Assembly (NCBI GenBank): GCA_031119205.1 | Contig: JAVHYF010000003.1 | Coordinates: 90,672-154,671 of the forward strand | Origin: Moraxellaceae bacterium | GTDB lineage: Bacteria > Pseudomonadota > Gammaproteobacteria > Burkholderiales > Rhodocyclaceae | Length of the DNA: 64,000 nt | Reading direction: 5' to 3' | Part shown: positions 33,593 through 42,743 of the stretch, one piece after another | Position numbering within the stretch: position 1 is the stretch's first letter | Layout of the letters: every line of letters starts with the position of its first letter | The notes under the pieces: model-generated | Databases searched by the model: none | Seen by the model: only the letters and a program-made list of their open reading frames with translations | Told to the model about the DNA's origin: nothing | Made by a program: the position numbers and the translations under genes

Positions 33593-35476
33593 ATGGAACT
33601 CAAGACCCCCGAACAGGAGCTCTCCGGTTTCCGCAACCGCATCGCGGTGGCGGCGATCTTCGTGCTCGTCTGCTTCGGCCTCATCGTTGCGCGCTTCGTC
33701 TACCTGCAGGTGGTGCGCTATGACTACTTCGCCACCCGCGCCGAGGACAACCGCATCTCGCTGCTGCCGGTGGTGCCCAACCGCGGCCTGATCCTGGATC
33801 GCAACGGGGTGGTGCTGGCACGCAACTACTCCGCCTACACGCTGGAAATCACCCCGCAGAAGGTGGGTGACCTGGAAGGCACCATCGACGAACTGGCCGG
33901 CATCATCGACATCCAGCTGAAGGACCGTCGGCGTTTCCGCAAGCTGCTCGACGAAAGCAAGAACTTCGAGTCGCTGCCCATCCGCACCCGGCTGTCCGAC
34001 GAAGAAGTCGCGCGCTTCATCGCGCAGCGCTACCGCTTCCCCGGCGTGGACATCAAGGCCCGCCTCTTCCGCCAGTACCCGCAAGGTGAGCTGGCCTCGC
34101 ATGCGCTCGGCTATATCAGCCGCATCAACCGCAAGGAAGCGGAAGCCATCGAGCAGAACGAGGAGATGGCGGAGAACTATCGCGGCACCGAACACATCGG
34201 CAAGACCGGCCTGGAGCAGCACTACGAGGAAGAGCTGCACGGCGTGACCGGCTTCGAGCAGGTCGAGGTCGATGCCTCCGGCCGTGCAGTACGCAGTCTG
34301 TCGCGCACGCCGCCGGTGCCTGGCAACAACCTCATCCTGACCCTGGATGCCGAACTGCAGCGCATCGTCGAGCAGGCCTTCGGTGAACGTCGTGGCGCGC
34401 TGGTGGCCATCGAGCCCGGCACCGGTGGCATCCTCGCGCTGGTGTCCAAGCCGACCTACGACCCGAACCTGTTCGTCGACGGTATCGATACCCAGAACTG
34501 GAACGCGCTGAACAATTCACCGGACAAGCCGCTGCTGCACCGCGCGATCTACTCGGCCTATCCGCCGGGCTCGACCTTCAAGCCCTTCATGGCGCTGGCG
34601 GCATTGCGCACCGGCAAGCGCACGCCAACCCAGGCCATCCACGACTCCGGCCTGTTCCCTTTCGGCAACCACGTGTTCCGCGACGACAAGGTGGGTGGTC
34701 ACGGCATGGTGGACATGGTGAAGTCCATCGTCGTGTCCTGCGACACCTACTACTACATCCTCGCCAACGAGATGGGCATCGACATGATCTCGGAGCAGAT
34801 CGGCGAGTTTGGCTTCGGCTCGCTGACCGGCATCGACATCCAGGGCGAGGCGCGCGGCGTGCTGCCGTCGCAGGCCTGGAAGAAGGCCCGCTTCAAGAAG
34901 CCGGAGCAGCAGAAGTGGTACGCCGGCGAGACGATCTCGATCGGCATCGGCCAGGGCTACAACAACTACACCACTTTGCAGATCGCCCACGCCACCGCGA
35001 CGCTGGCTGCCAATGGCGTGATGTTCAAGCCCCACCTCGTGAAGTACGTCGAGGACGTGCGCAACGGCAAGCGTCGCATGATCGAGCCGACTCCGGTCAA
35101 GACCATCGATCTCAAGCCCGAAGATGTCGAAGTCATCAAGCGCGCGATGGTGGAAGTTAACAAGTGGGGCACTGGCACCCGCGCCTTCGCGGGCGCCGAG
35201 TACGTGACCGCCGGCAAGACCGGCACCTCACAGGTGTACTCGCTGAAGGGCGCCAAGTACGTGGAGAGCGAGGTCGCCAAACACTTGCGCGACCATGCGC
35301 TGTACGTGGCCTTCGCACCCGCCGAGGCGCCGAAGATCGCACTGGCAGTGCTGGTGGAGAATGGCGGCTTCGGTGCACAGGCCGCAGCGCCGATCGCGCG
35401 CCAGGTGCTCGACTATTACCTGACCGGCAAACGCCCTGCCGGCGCCGCTCAACCGGACCCGGACGGCAGTGACTGA
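33593..35476 (+). CDS. mrdA: Penicillin-binding protein 2, peptidoglycan transpeptidase
   Basis: 627 aa. It has an N-terminal membrane anchor (FRNRIAVAAIFVLVCFGLIV), a pedestal/dimerisation domain (RGLILDRNGVVLARNYSAYT) and the transpeptidase domain with active-site Ser327 in the SxxK motif GSTFK, the SxN-type motif VVSCDTYYY and Lys542 in AGKTGTS. It crosslinks lateral-wall peptidoglycan with RodA. The upstream ribosome site is poor and lies against the inverted repeat. The stop overlaps rodA by 8 nt. Confidence 0.97.
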   Translation: MELKTPEQELSGFRNRIAVAAIFVLVCFGLIVARFVYLQVVRYDYFATRAEDNRISLLPVVPNRGLILDRNGVVLARNYSAYTLEITPQKVGDLEGTIDELAGIIDIQLKDRRRFRKLLDESKNFESLPIRTRLSDEEVARFIAQRYRFPGVDIKARLFRQYPQGELASHALGYISRINRKEAEAIEQNEEMAENYRGTEHIGKTGLEQHYEEELHGVTGFEQVEVDASGRAVRSLSRTPPVPGNNLILTLDAELQRIVEQAFGERRGALVAIEPGTGGILALVSKPTYDPNLFVDGIDTQNWNALNNSPDKPLLHRAIYSAYPPGSTFKPFMALAALRTGKRTPTQAIHDSGLFPFGNHVFRDDKVGGHGMVDMVKSIVVSCDTYYYILANEMGIDMISEQIGEFGFGSLTGIDIQGEARGVLPSQAWKKARFKKPEQQKWYAGETISIGIGQGYNNYTTLQIAHATATLAANGVMFKPHLVKYVEDVRNGKRRMIEPTPVKTIDLKPEDVEVIKRAMVEVNKWGTGTRAFAGAEYVTAGKTGTSQVYSLKGAKYVESEVAKHLRDHALYVAFAPAEAPKIALAVLVENGGFGAQAAAPIARQVLDYYLTGKRPAGAAQPDPDGSD

Positions 35477-36608
35477 TCCCTTCGTGCTCGTACGCCGTGG
35501 CTGGCAGCGCTTCACCGCGCCCATCGACGGCATCCTGATGGCCATCCTTGCTGCGCTGCTCATCGGTGCCTACGTGGCCATGATGAGTGCGTCGCCCGAG
35601 CGGCTGCCTGCGCACAACATCAACCTCGCGATCGGCCTCGCCGTGATGTGGGTGGTGGCCAATGTGCCGCCTCAGCGCATGCAGATGTTCGCCCTGCCGC
35701 TGTACATCATCGGCGTGTTGCTGCTGGTGGCGGTGGAGCTGTTCGGCGAGATATCGAAAGGCGCGCAGCGCTGGCTGGACCTCGGCTTCATCCGCATGCA
35801 GCCGTCCGAGATCATGAAGATCGCCATGCCGCTGATGCTGGCCTGGTACTTCCAGAAACGGGAGGGCGCCCTGAAGTTCCGTGACTTCCTGGTCGCAACC
35901 GCCTTGCTGGCCGCACCGGTCGGCCTGATTGCCGCGCAGCCCGACCTGGGCACTTCGCTGCTGGTGACGGCAGCCGGCATCTTCGTCATCTACTTCGGCG
36001 GCCTGTCCTGGAAGCTGATTGCACCGGTGATGCTGCTGGGCGTGGCGCTCATTGCCGGCATCGTGGCCTATGAGAAACAGATCTGCGCCGACGGCGTCGA
36101 ATGGCCCGGTCTGCGCGAGTACCAGAAACACCGCGTGTGCATGCTGCTGGACCCGAGTTCAGACCCCCGTGGCAAGGGCTTCCACACCATCCAGTCCACC
36201 ATCGCAGTGGGCTCCGGCGGCATCATCGGCAAAGGCTGGCAGCAGGGCACGCAGACCCACCTGGACTTCCTGCCCGAGCGCCATACCGATTTCATCCTTG
36301 CGGTGTTGTCCGAGGAGTTCGGCCTGCTCGGGGTGATCGTGCTGCTGGTGCTCTACTGCTTGCTGATAGGCCGAGGCCTGATGATCGCGCTGACCGCCTC
36401 CAGCCTGTTCTCGCGATTACTGGCGGGGGCGCTGACCATGAACTTCTTTACCTATGCCTTCGTGAACATGGGCATGGTCAGCGGCGTGCTGCCCGTGGTG
36501 GGCGTGCCCCTTCCCCTGGTGAGCTATGGCGGCACGGCACTGGTCACGCTGTGCCTGGGCATGGGCATCCTGATGAGCGTGCAGCGGCATCGCAAGCGGG
36601 TGAGCTGA
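35469..36608 (+). CDS. rodA: Rod-shape peptidoglycan glycosyltransferase RodA
   Basis: 379 aa with about ten membrane segments of the SEDS family. It contains AQPDLGTSLLVTAAGIFVIY with the conserved Asp, FLPERHTDFILAVLSEEFG and PLPLVSYGGTALVTLCLGMG. It polymerises lipid II in the elongasome with PBP2. It starts with GTG at 35469, overlapping mrdA. It is the last gene of the shape operon. Confidence 0.97.
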   Translation: MTDPFVLVRRGWQRFTAPIDGILMAILAALLIGAYVAMMSASPERLPAHNINLAIGLAVMWVVANVPPQRMQMFALPLYIIGVLLLVAVELFGEISKGAQRWLDLGFIRMQPSEIMKIAMPLMLAWYFQKREGALKFRDFLVATALLAAPVGLIAAQPDLGTSLLVTAAGIFVIYFGGLSWKLIAPVMLLGVALIAGIVAYEKQICADGVEWPGLREYQKHRVCMLLDPSSDPRGKGFHTIQSTIAVGSGGIIGKGWQQGTQTHLDFLPERHTDFILAVLSEEFGLLGVIVLLVLYCLLIGRGLMIALTASSLFSRLLAGALTMNFFTYAFVNMGMVSGVLPVVGVPLPLVSYGGTALVTLCLGMGILMSVQRHRKRVS

Positions 36609-36625
36609 GGCCGTGCTGCCGAAAG

Positions 36626-36652
36626 AAAAGGGCCGCTCATGCGGCCCTTTTT
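36626..36652. terminator. Bidirectional terminator after rodA
   Basis: The stem AAAAGGGCCGC / GCGGCCCTTTT with loop TCAT has A- and T-runs on both sides. It separates the converging rodA and methyltransferase genes. Confidence 0.93.
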
Positions 36653-36671
36653 CATGCAGTGCCCGGACTTG

Positions 36672-37445
36672 CTACACGGCCCGCAGCACGTAGCACACGC
36701 CCCAGGTCCGGTCGTCCGGCTGCTTGCGGCTCATCCATTCGCAGCTGTGCTCGACCCTGAAACCGGAGAGATCGGCGAACAGCTCGATCTCCGGCGGAAA
36801 CAGGTAGCGCATGCGGTGCGTCTCGCGGATCTCGTCCACCGTGCGGTCCGAGCGGTCGCGCACGAAGACCTGGTAGTTCACGTCCACCAGGCATTCGTTC
36901 GGATGCAGCGTGGATTCGGCGAGTCGGGTCACCTCGATGCGCTCGTCCGCCATGCGCTTGATGCGTGTGCTGGGCCGCTCGGTCAGCACGGCCGGTCCAT
37001 GCCAGACGTCGAACAGGAACACGCCACCCTTGTCGATGTGGCGACGCGCCGTGGCGAAGGCGGCCTTCAGCGCCGCGTTGTCGGGCATGTAGCTGACCAC
37101 GTGGAAGAGCGAGATCGCGCAGTCGAAGGTCTTGCCGAGCTGCGCGCTGGTGAAGTCGCCTTCGGCGAAGGCCAGCCGGGCCGCGACATCGGCGTCGTGT
37201 GTAGCCGCCAGCGCACGGGCTTCGTCCAGCATGCCGGCACTGCGATCAACCCCGGTTACGGCAAAGCCGCGCTCGGCCAGCAAGGCCGCGTGCTTGCCGC
37301 CCCCGCAGCCGAATTCGACCAGGCTGCGTGCCTCCGGCGCATGTTCGCGTAGCAGGCTGGCGACGAAATCCGCTTCGCCGTCGTAGTCCTTGTCGCGATA
37401 CAGCAGCGCGTAGTAACGCGCGTAGGTGTCTCCGAAAACGCTCAT
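36672..37445 (-). CDS. Class I SAM-dependent methyltransferase, sugar-modification candidate
   Basis: 257 aa. The Rossmann methyltransferase motifs are SLVEFGCGGGKHAALLAERG (motif I), VTGVDRSAGMLDEAR (motif II) and FDCAISLFHVVSYMPDNAAL. The N-terminus YARYYALLYRDKDYDGEADF resembles that of nucleotide-sugar N-methyltransferases such as TylM1/DesVI, so a role on an amino sugar is plausible (inference). It is the last gene of the minus-strand glycan cluster, 36 nt after the DegT aminotransferase. Confidence 0.78.
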   Translation of the reverse strand: MSVFGDTYARYYALLYRDKDYDGEADFVASLLREHAPEARSLVEFGCGGGKHAALLAERGFAVTGVDRSAGMLDEARALAATHDADVAARLAFAEGDFTSAQLGKTFDCAISLFHVVSYMPDNAALKAAFATARRHIDKGGVFLFDVWHGPAVLTERPSTRIKRMADERIEVTRLAESTLHPNECLVDVNYQVFVRDRSDRTVDEIRETHRMRYLFPPEIELFADLSGFRVEHSCEWMSRKQPDDRTWGVCYVLRAV

Positions 37446-37481
37446 GGATATTCTCTCTCAGGCGGGCTCAGGGCGTTCCGC

Positions 37482-38639
37482 TCAGCTCTTTCCGAATGTC
37501 TCGTGCATCACCGCACTGACGCGATCGATCTGCGCCTCGCTGAGCGCCAGTCCGCTGGGCACGTAGAAGCCGCGCCGCGCGATGTTCTCTGCTACCGGAT
37601 GCGATTCACCCTTGAGCAGACCCATCTTGTGGAACACCGGCTGCTCGTGCATTGGCCAGAAGAACGGGCGCGTACCGATCTTGTACTCGCCCAGCGTCTT
37701 CATCGCCGCCGTCGCGTCCATGTCGTGCTCTGGCCCCAGCACCACGCCGTACACCCAGTAGATGTTGTCGGCGTAGTCCGTGCGTGGCAGTGGCAACTGG
37801 ATGCCGGGCAGATCGCTCAGGCGCTGTGTGTAGGCCGCGCCCATGCGCCGCTTGATCGGCACGAACTCGTCCAGCCGTTCCAGCTGTGCGACACCCAGTG
37901 CAGCCTGCAGGTTGGTCAGGCGGAAATTCCAGCCCAGCTCCTCGTGCACGAAGCGGCGTGCCGGCTGGAAGCACAGGTTGCGCAGGCTGCGGCAACGCTC
38001 GGCCAGTGCGTCGTCGTCGGTGACGATCATGCCGCCTTCGCCGGTGGTGATGTGCTTGTTGGGGTAGAAGCTGAAGGTAGAGATGTTGCCGAAGCTGCCG
38101 CAGGGGCTGCCGGCGCAGGTGAGGCCATGGGCCTCGGCCGCATCCTCGATGATCGCCAGGCCATGACGGTCGGCGATGGCCTGCAGGCGGACCATGTCGG
38201 TCGGCAGGCCGTAGATGTGCACCGCCATGATGGCTTTGGTACGCGGCGTGATGCGTGTCTCCACCTGGTCCAGATCCATGTTCCAGGTGAGCGGGTCGCT
38301 GTCCACCACCACCGGCACCGCGCCTGCGCGGACGATGGCGGCCGCGCAGGAGATGATGGTGAAGGTGGGCAGGATGACTTCGTCACCCGGCCCGATGCCC
38401 AGCGCGACCACGGCGGCATCCAGCGCCACCGAGCCGTTGGCCACGGCGATGCCGTGCTTGCGCCCGACGCGTGCCGCGAAGGCCTGCTCGAAGCGGGCGA
38501 CGAAGGGCCCTTCGGAGGAGATCCAGCCGGTCTCGATGCACTCCAGCAGGTATTGCTTCTCGCGGCCGTCGAGCAGGGGTTCGTTGACCGGAATCGGCGA
38601 GATCGGCGCGGGGGCCTGGTTGCTGTCGCTCATGCTCAT
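37482..38639 (-). CDS. DegT/DnrJ/EryC1/StrS aminotransferase
   Basis: 385 aa. This PLP-dependent sugar aminotransferase has VANGSVALDAAVVALGIGPG, IIEDAAEAHG and the PLP lysine, about K195, in SFYPNKHITTGEGG. Homologues (ArnB, PglE, FdtB) convert keto sugars on nucleotide carriers to amino sugars. The exact position aminated is not predictable. The start at 38639 overlaps the cupin stop by 4 nt (ATGA); another ATG follows two codons later. Central enzyme of the putative glycan pathway. Confidence 0.92.
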   Translation of the reverse strand: MSMSDSNQAPAPISPIPVNEPLLDGREKQYLLECIETGWISSEGPFVARFEQAFAARVGRKHGIAVANGSVALDAAVVALGIGPGDEVILPTFTIISCAAAIVRAGAVPVVVDSDPLTWNMDLDQVETRITPRTKAIMAVHIYGLPTDMVRLQAIADRHGLAIIEDAAEAHGLTCAGSPCGSFGNISTFSFYPNKHITTGEGGMIVTDDDALAERCRSLRNLCFQPARRFVHEELGWNFRLTNLQAALGVAQLERLDEFVPIKRRMGAAYTQRLSDLPGIQLPLPRTDYADNIYWVYGVVLGPEHDMDATAAMKTLGEYKIGTRPFFWPMHEQPVFHKMGLLKGESHPVAENIARRGFYVPSGLALSEAQIDRVSAVMHETFGKS

Positions 38640-39067
38640 CCCAGGATACGCAGCGGCTGATCCACTTCGGGCTTGAAGCGGGTCTTGTCGTGGTCGCCGG
38701 AGTAGGGGCCTTGTTTCACCTCGATCATCTGCAGCTCTTCCAGCACTTCGAAGCCGTGGCCGCCGGTGGCCAGCAGCACGACGTCGCCCGGCAGCAGTAC
38801 GCGGCTGTGCAGGTACTCGCGGTCCACACTGTAGAAGTCCACCCGCAGCTTGCCGCGTTTGATGAACAGCACCTCCTGCGTGAAGCTGACCTCGCGCTTC
38901 ACCTCGTTGTGAACGTGAGGTTCGATCAGCTTGCCCTGCGGGTGGTGCATGTAGGCGAGCTGCTGCGACAACTCGTCGGGGGTAAAGAAAGAGATGCCGG
39001 GTTTGTCGTATTCGTTGCGCACGATGATGGCGAGCAACATTCCCCGGTCGACGATTTCCTCGATCAT
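38636..39067 (-). CDS. Cupin protein of a nucleotide-sugar cluster
   Basis: 143 aa, one cupin barrel. It starts MIEEIVDRGMLLAIIVRNEY and has KLIEPHVHNEVKREVSFTQE (two His for metal), VLFIKRGKLRVDFY and LPGDVVLLATGGHGFEVLEE with a third His. Proteins of this form tend to accompany DegT aminotransferases in surface-glycan loci; 3,4-ketoisomerases (FdtA/QdtA) are also cupins but differ in sequence. The role is therefore a guess: isomerase, epimerase or binding protein. A longer frame upstream is not used; the ATG at 39067 follows a GGAGCCA ribosome site. Confidence 0.75.
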   Translation of the reverse strand: MIEEIVDRGMLLAIIVRNEYDKPGISFFTPDELSQQLAYMHHPQGKLIEPHVHNEVKREVSFTQEVLFIKRGKLRVDFYSVDREYLHSRVLLPGDVVLLATGGHGFEVLEELQMIEVKQGPYSGDHDKTRFKPEVDQPLRILG

Positions 39068-39195
39068 GCCTGGCTCCTTTGGCTGTCTTCCTGTCGGGCC
39101 TCTCCGACTATTTATAGTTGTGCCGACTCGGGTCGGTCTTGAGGCAGTATGGTCTCCCTGTTGAAAACCCGGCGTGCGCCTGTCGCGCGGCGCGA

Positions 39196-39561
39196 TCACT
39201 TCATCGAAACGAGCACCACGCCGGCAGCCACCAGCGAAGTCCCGGCAATCTTGGTGAAGGTCAGCGGTTCCTTGAACAGCACGACACCGGCGATCAGTAC
39301 CAGCACATAGGTGATGCTGGCCAGCGGCACCGCGTAGGACAACTCCGCCTTGGCCAGTGCGAACAACCATAGCACCGCGCCGAGACCGAAGGCCGCGAAG
39401 CCGATCACGATGCTTGGTGTGGTGAAGATGTTCCAGAGCAGGCGCGGCAGACCGCCGCCGGACACCTGCACGTCGGCGAAACCCTGCATGCCCCATTTAA
39501 AGGCGATCTGGCCGATGGCGGTCAGCAGGCATGACACGAGGATGAGTGACAGCGTGTTCAT
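39196..39561 (-). CDS. SMR/EamA-type four-helix membrane protein, ArnE/ArnF-like flippase subunit
   Basis: 121 aa with four membrane helices: LSLILVSCLLTAIGQIAFKW, VIGFAAFGLGAVLWLFALAK, YAVPLASITYVLVLIAGVVL and a final helix after FKEPLT. The pattern is that of small multidrug-resistance-fold proteins, including ArnE/ArnF, which flip undecaprenyl-phosphate-aminoarabinose. Unlike arn, only one subunit gene is present, so it would act as a homodimer. It overlaps the glycosyltransferase gene by 4 nt. The 128-bp gap to the cupin gene holds no gene. Confidence 0.8.
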   Translation of the reverse strand: MNTLSLILVSCLLTAIGQIAFKWGMQGFADVQVSGGGLPRLLWNIFTTPSIVIGFAAFGLGAVLWLFALAKAELSYAVPLASITYVLVLIAGVVLFKEPLTFTKIAGTSLVAAGVVLVSMK

Positions 39562-40316
39562 GCCGCCGCCTTGCCGAAGCGCAGGTGCCATACGGTGATG
39601 AGGTACTTGCGGCCGCGACGCACCAGACCCCACAGATTGGTGGCGGTCTTGGATTCGCCGATCTGGCGGGCGGTGAGCACGTAGGGCACCTCCACCACCT
39701 TCGCGCGCTTGCGCTTGATCAGCGTGTAGATGAGGTCGATGAAGTATTCGCCGTAGTCGCCACGCAGGTCGTAGTCGCGCAGCAGCTCGCGCTTCAGCAC
39801 AATGAAGCCCGACGACCAGTCGCGGAAGCGGCAGCCCAGCATCCAGCCGCCGAGGATGGACAGCACCTTGCTGAGCATCAGCTGCACGGTGAGGTGGAAG
39901 CTCACCGCACGTGCATCGCCACCACCGGGCACGTAGCGCGAGCCCACGGCCACGTCGGCGCCGGCACGGATCGCCGCCAGCAGGTCGTTGATCTTGGCCG
40001 GTGGCATCGACAGATCCACGTCCATCCACATCACCAGCGGCGCACGCGCCAGCTTGATGCCGTCATTGATGGCGGAGGTGAGGCCGCGCACCGTCGTACG
40101 GTGCAAGAGGTGTACATTGGGCTGCACGGCGGCGATGTCACGCACCACCTGCCAGGTGAGGTCGGGCGAGTTGTCGTCCACGACGATCGCCTCGTAGGGA
40201 ATCGTCAGCACCTTCGACAGCTCGGCCAGCAGCAGCTGGATGTTCTCGCGCTCGTTATACGTCGGCAGGACGATGCTCAACGCGGGAATCACCGCGTCCT
40301 GGGTCTGCGTGTTCAT
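39558..40316 (-). CDS. GT2 polyprenyl-phosphate glycosyltransferase, ArnC/DPM-like
   Basis: 252 aa. It opens with SIVLPTYNERENIQLLLAEL and has the metal-binding VMWMDVDLSMPPAKINDLL, as in dolichol-phosphate mannose synthases and ArnC. A C-terminal hydrophobic region is short or missing compared with ArnC, so the enzyme is probably peripheral. It should transfer a sugar from a nucleotide to undecaprenyl phosphate. It overlaps the flippase-like gene, consistent with a make-then-flip pair. Confidence 0.87.
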   Translation of the reverse strand: MNTQTQDAVIPALSIVLPTYNERENIQLLLAELSKVLTIPYEAIVVDDNSPDLTWQVVRDIAAVQPNVHLLHRTTVRGLTSAINDGIKLARAPLVMWMDVDLSMPPAKINDLLAAIRAGADVAVGSRYVPGGGDARAVSFHLTVQLMLSKVLSILGGWMLGCRFRDWSSGFIVLKRELLRDYDLRGDYGEYFIDLIYTLIKRKRAKVVEVPYVLTARQIGESKTATNLWGLVRRGRKYLITVWHLRFGKAAA

Positions 40317-40363
40317 GGTGTAGCCCTGTCTCCGTCATTCTCGTTCTTGTCTTCGTGGCACCG

Positions 40364-42295
40364 TCACCGCTGCTGTGCGTCGGGCAGGTGGAAGCGCACC
40401 CGATCCGAACTCACACCCAGCGCGCGACGCAGGCGCCAGTCATCTTCGGCGTCGTAGTAGAAGTAGTTCACCGACAGTCCGCCGGAGCGCGGCAGGTAGT
40501 CGGATTCCAGCTCCAGCTCATAGACACCGGGCGCCAGCACCGCCGAGCCTTCCGTTTCGTGGAAGTAGTCCGGCGCTTCGTTGGTCACCGTCGGCTGGCC
40601 ATTCACCTTGAGCTGCACCCCCCAGCTGCTGTAGACCCGGAAGCCGATCTGCAGCGGGGCGTCCCCCAATACTTCCATGCGGGTGCGCAAGCGGACCTTC
40701 CCTGCCTGCGCCATCGCAATTCCGGGCCTGTCCTCATGCACCATGGCTTCGCTCTTGCGATTGAACGGGAAGCGCACGCGGCCGATGAGGAAGGGCTCGG
40801 ACGACGGCATTTCGGCAGCCTTGCCGGCAGCGGGTTCCGTAGCGGCGGGGCTGAATGTCCCCTCGATCGTGACGGGATACACAGGACGCAGTGCAGCAAT
40901 CGCAAACGCTATAGTCGTGGCGAACAGCGCCACCACCGCGCTGTAGATCAGCGCCGGCCGGACCCACTTGCGCCAGTCGACGGCCACCAGCTCCACCAGC
41001 TTGAAGAACAGCAGGTAGAACACGAAGATGATGGTGTAGGTGTAGCGTGGCTCACCGGTGAAGATGAAGCTCACCACGAAGGTGACGCCGAGGATGGACG
41101 ACAGCATCACGAAGGTGGCGTGTCGCTCGCGTCCGTTGTGTCCTGCCAGCACGTCGCGCCGTGCCCAGAAGAACAGGCCCAGTGGCACGAACATCAGGAA
41201 CTTGAACCAGTCCCACACCGGCCGCCAGAAACGGAAGCCCGGCGCGTCATAGCGCGAGGGCAGCATGTCGGCGAAGAACAGGTTGCGCAACTCGCCCACG
41301 TTGTAGAGCAGGCGCATGGGATTGCGCTGCACCGCCTGCCAGCCGAGCGAGAAGTAGTAGTCCTGCTTGTAGAAGGGCACGTTCGTATAGAACACGCCGT
41401 TCTCCGGCTTCCAGGACTGAGCCGGTACCACCACGAAGAAGTGCCAGCCGTCGTAGCTCAGGTCGACCCGGTGGTAGTCGGAGTTGGCAATGAAGAAATC
41501 CAGCCCGCCGTTGGCCGACAGCGCATTCACCCGCCCGCCGGAAATACGCGACACCTCGGCGCTCGCCAGTGTCACCAGCGCGAAGAACACCGCCGTGAAC
41601 ACGGCGGCCTGTGCGATGAAGCGCCGGGTAAGCCCTTCGCGCGCCAGCAGGTAGGCGACGAAGGCCAGGCCATACGGCCCCAGCGAAGGGCGGATGATGG
41701 TGGCGAGGCCGAACAGCACGGCGGAAGCGATCACCCAGGTCCAGGTGTTGCGCCGGAGCAGGATGGAGATGGCGATCACCAGCAGCGGGCCGCCGATGTT
41801 CTCGCCCAGCAGGAAGGCGTTGAAATACAGCGCCGGGAAGCCGAAGGCGTACAGCGCACTGACCAGCAGCACCAGCCAGGCCTGGTCGAACCAGCGCGCG
41901 GCCACGCGATGTACCGCATACACCGAGGCCGAGAAGATCAGGACGTTGAGGACCAGAGGCGTCTCGATGCGGATCCAGTGCTCCAGTCCCACGTTCTTCA
42001 GGATGCGGAAGAACTCGGCCAGCACGATGTGGAACATCGGCGGCCAGGCGACGAACTGCGAATCCTCGAACTCGTTGCCGGCCAGGCGCTTCATGGCCTG
42101 CGTCCAGTAGTTCTTCATGTCACTGAAGATGAACTCCTGGTACGGCGTCAGCCAGAACACGTAGGTCGCAACGACCACGAAGGCCAGCACGGCCATGACG
42201 ATGCCGAAGGCATTGCTGCTGGCGAAGGCAAGCGGCGGGCGGGCGGGCGAAGCAATGGCGGCGCCCGGCAAAGGCGCGGAACTGATGGCACTCAC
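40364..42295 (-). CDS. GT-C (ArnT/GT39-like) membrane glycosyltransferase with C-terminal domain
   Basis: 643 aa. About eleven membrane helices occupy residues 25-470. The first periplasmic loop, with an Asp in FIFSDMKNYWTQAMKRLAG, is in the position of the catalytic acid of GT-C enzymes such as ArnT, which use polyprenyl-phosphate sugars as donors. Residues about 470-643 form a soluble beta-rich domain (GVQLKVNGQPTVTN; APGVYELELESDYLP) that resembles carbohydrate-binding or PA14-like folds. Homology beyond the GT-C fold is uncertain. The start is GTG at 42295. It is the first gene of the glycan cluster. Confidence 0.75.
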   Translation of the reverse strand: MSAISSAPLPGAAIASPARPPLAFASSNAFGIVMAVLAFVVVATYVFWLTPYQEFIFSDMKNYWTQAMKRLAGNEFEDSQFVAWPPMFHIVLAEFFRILKNVGLEHWIRIETPLVLNVLIFSASVYAVHRVAARWFDQAWLVLLVSALYAFGFPALYFNAFLLGENIGGPLLVIAISILLRRNTWTWVIASAVLFGLATIIRPSLGPYGLAFVAYLLAREGLTRRFIAQAAVFTAVFFALVTLASAEVSRISGGRVNALSANGGLDFFIANSDYHRVDLSYDGWHFFVVVPAQSWKPENGVFYTNVPFYKQDYYFSLGWQAVQRNPMRLLYNVGELRNLFFADMLPSRYDAPGFRFWRPVWDWFKFLMFVPLGLFFWARRDVLAGHNGRERHATFVMLSSILGVTFVVSFIFTGEPRYTYTIIFVFYLLFFKLVELVAVDWRKWVRPALIYSAVVALFATTIAFAIAALRPVYPVTIEGTFSPAATEPAAGKAAEMPSSEPFLIGRVRFPFNRKSEAMVHEDRPGIAMAQAGKVRLRTRMEVLGDAPLQIGFRVYSSWGVQLKVNGQPTVTNEAPDYFHETEGSAVLAPGVYELELESDYLPRSGGLSVNYFYYDAEDDWRLRRALGVSSDRVRFHLPDAQQR

Positions 42296-42743
42296 GACAG
42301 AAATCCCCGACTGGTCCAGCGACGCAGAGCGTCAAACAGTCCGCACCTGCCGGGGAGGCTGCGGACGATGGACCGGGATTCCCGGCGGAAACCGGGACTC
42401 AGCCTGCCGAGACAGGCATTGGTACGACTCGCAGTGACACCGACTCGGTGTGGAACCTAGAAATTGTGGTCAATTTCAAGATTTTGTCTCGATTTTTGTA
42501 TTTTTCTCGTCACGAACAGGGCTGTTTGCGACGGTTGGCCCACCTTATCGTAATTAGGTCGCTGGGAAAACCATTCATTTGACCCAATCCGTTGCGTTTT
42601 ACCCATGCGGCACCGCGCAAACACCCCCAGCTTTGCCTGCGAACCCCGCAAAGGGCAGGTGTCGAAGGGTCGGGCGGGTGCCTGCGGTATCATGGCGACC
42701 GCTGGTCGGATCGCCCCGCACCGGCCCAACGCCCATCCCGCCA
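42296..42743. promoter_or_regulatory. Gap between the glycan cluster and rlpA
   Basis: About 450 bp between divergent genes. The stretch 42455-42560 is AT-rich (AGATTTTGTCTCGATTTTTG is typical), in contrast to the rest of the window, and most likely carries promoters for both directions. No convincing gene is present; open frames on both strands have no signals or recognisable domains. Confidence 0.5.

Noticed and set aside
40355-42460. 701-codon plus-strand frame opposite the GT-C gene
   Set aside because: The minus-strand protein has regular membrane helices; the plus frame is charged low complexity.
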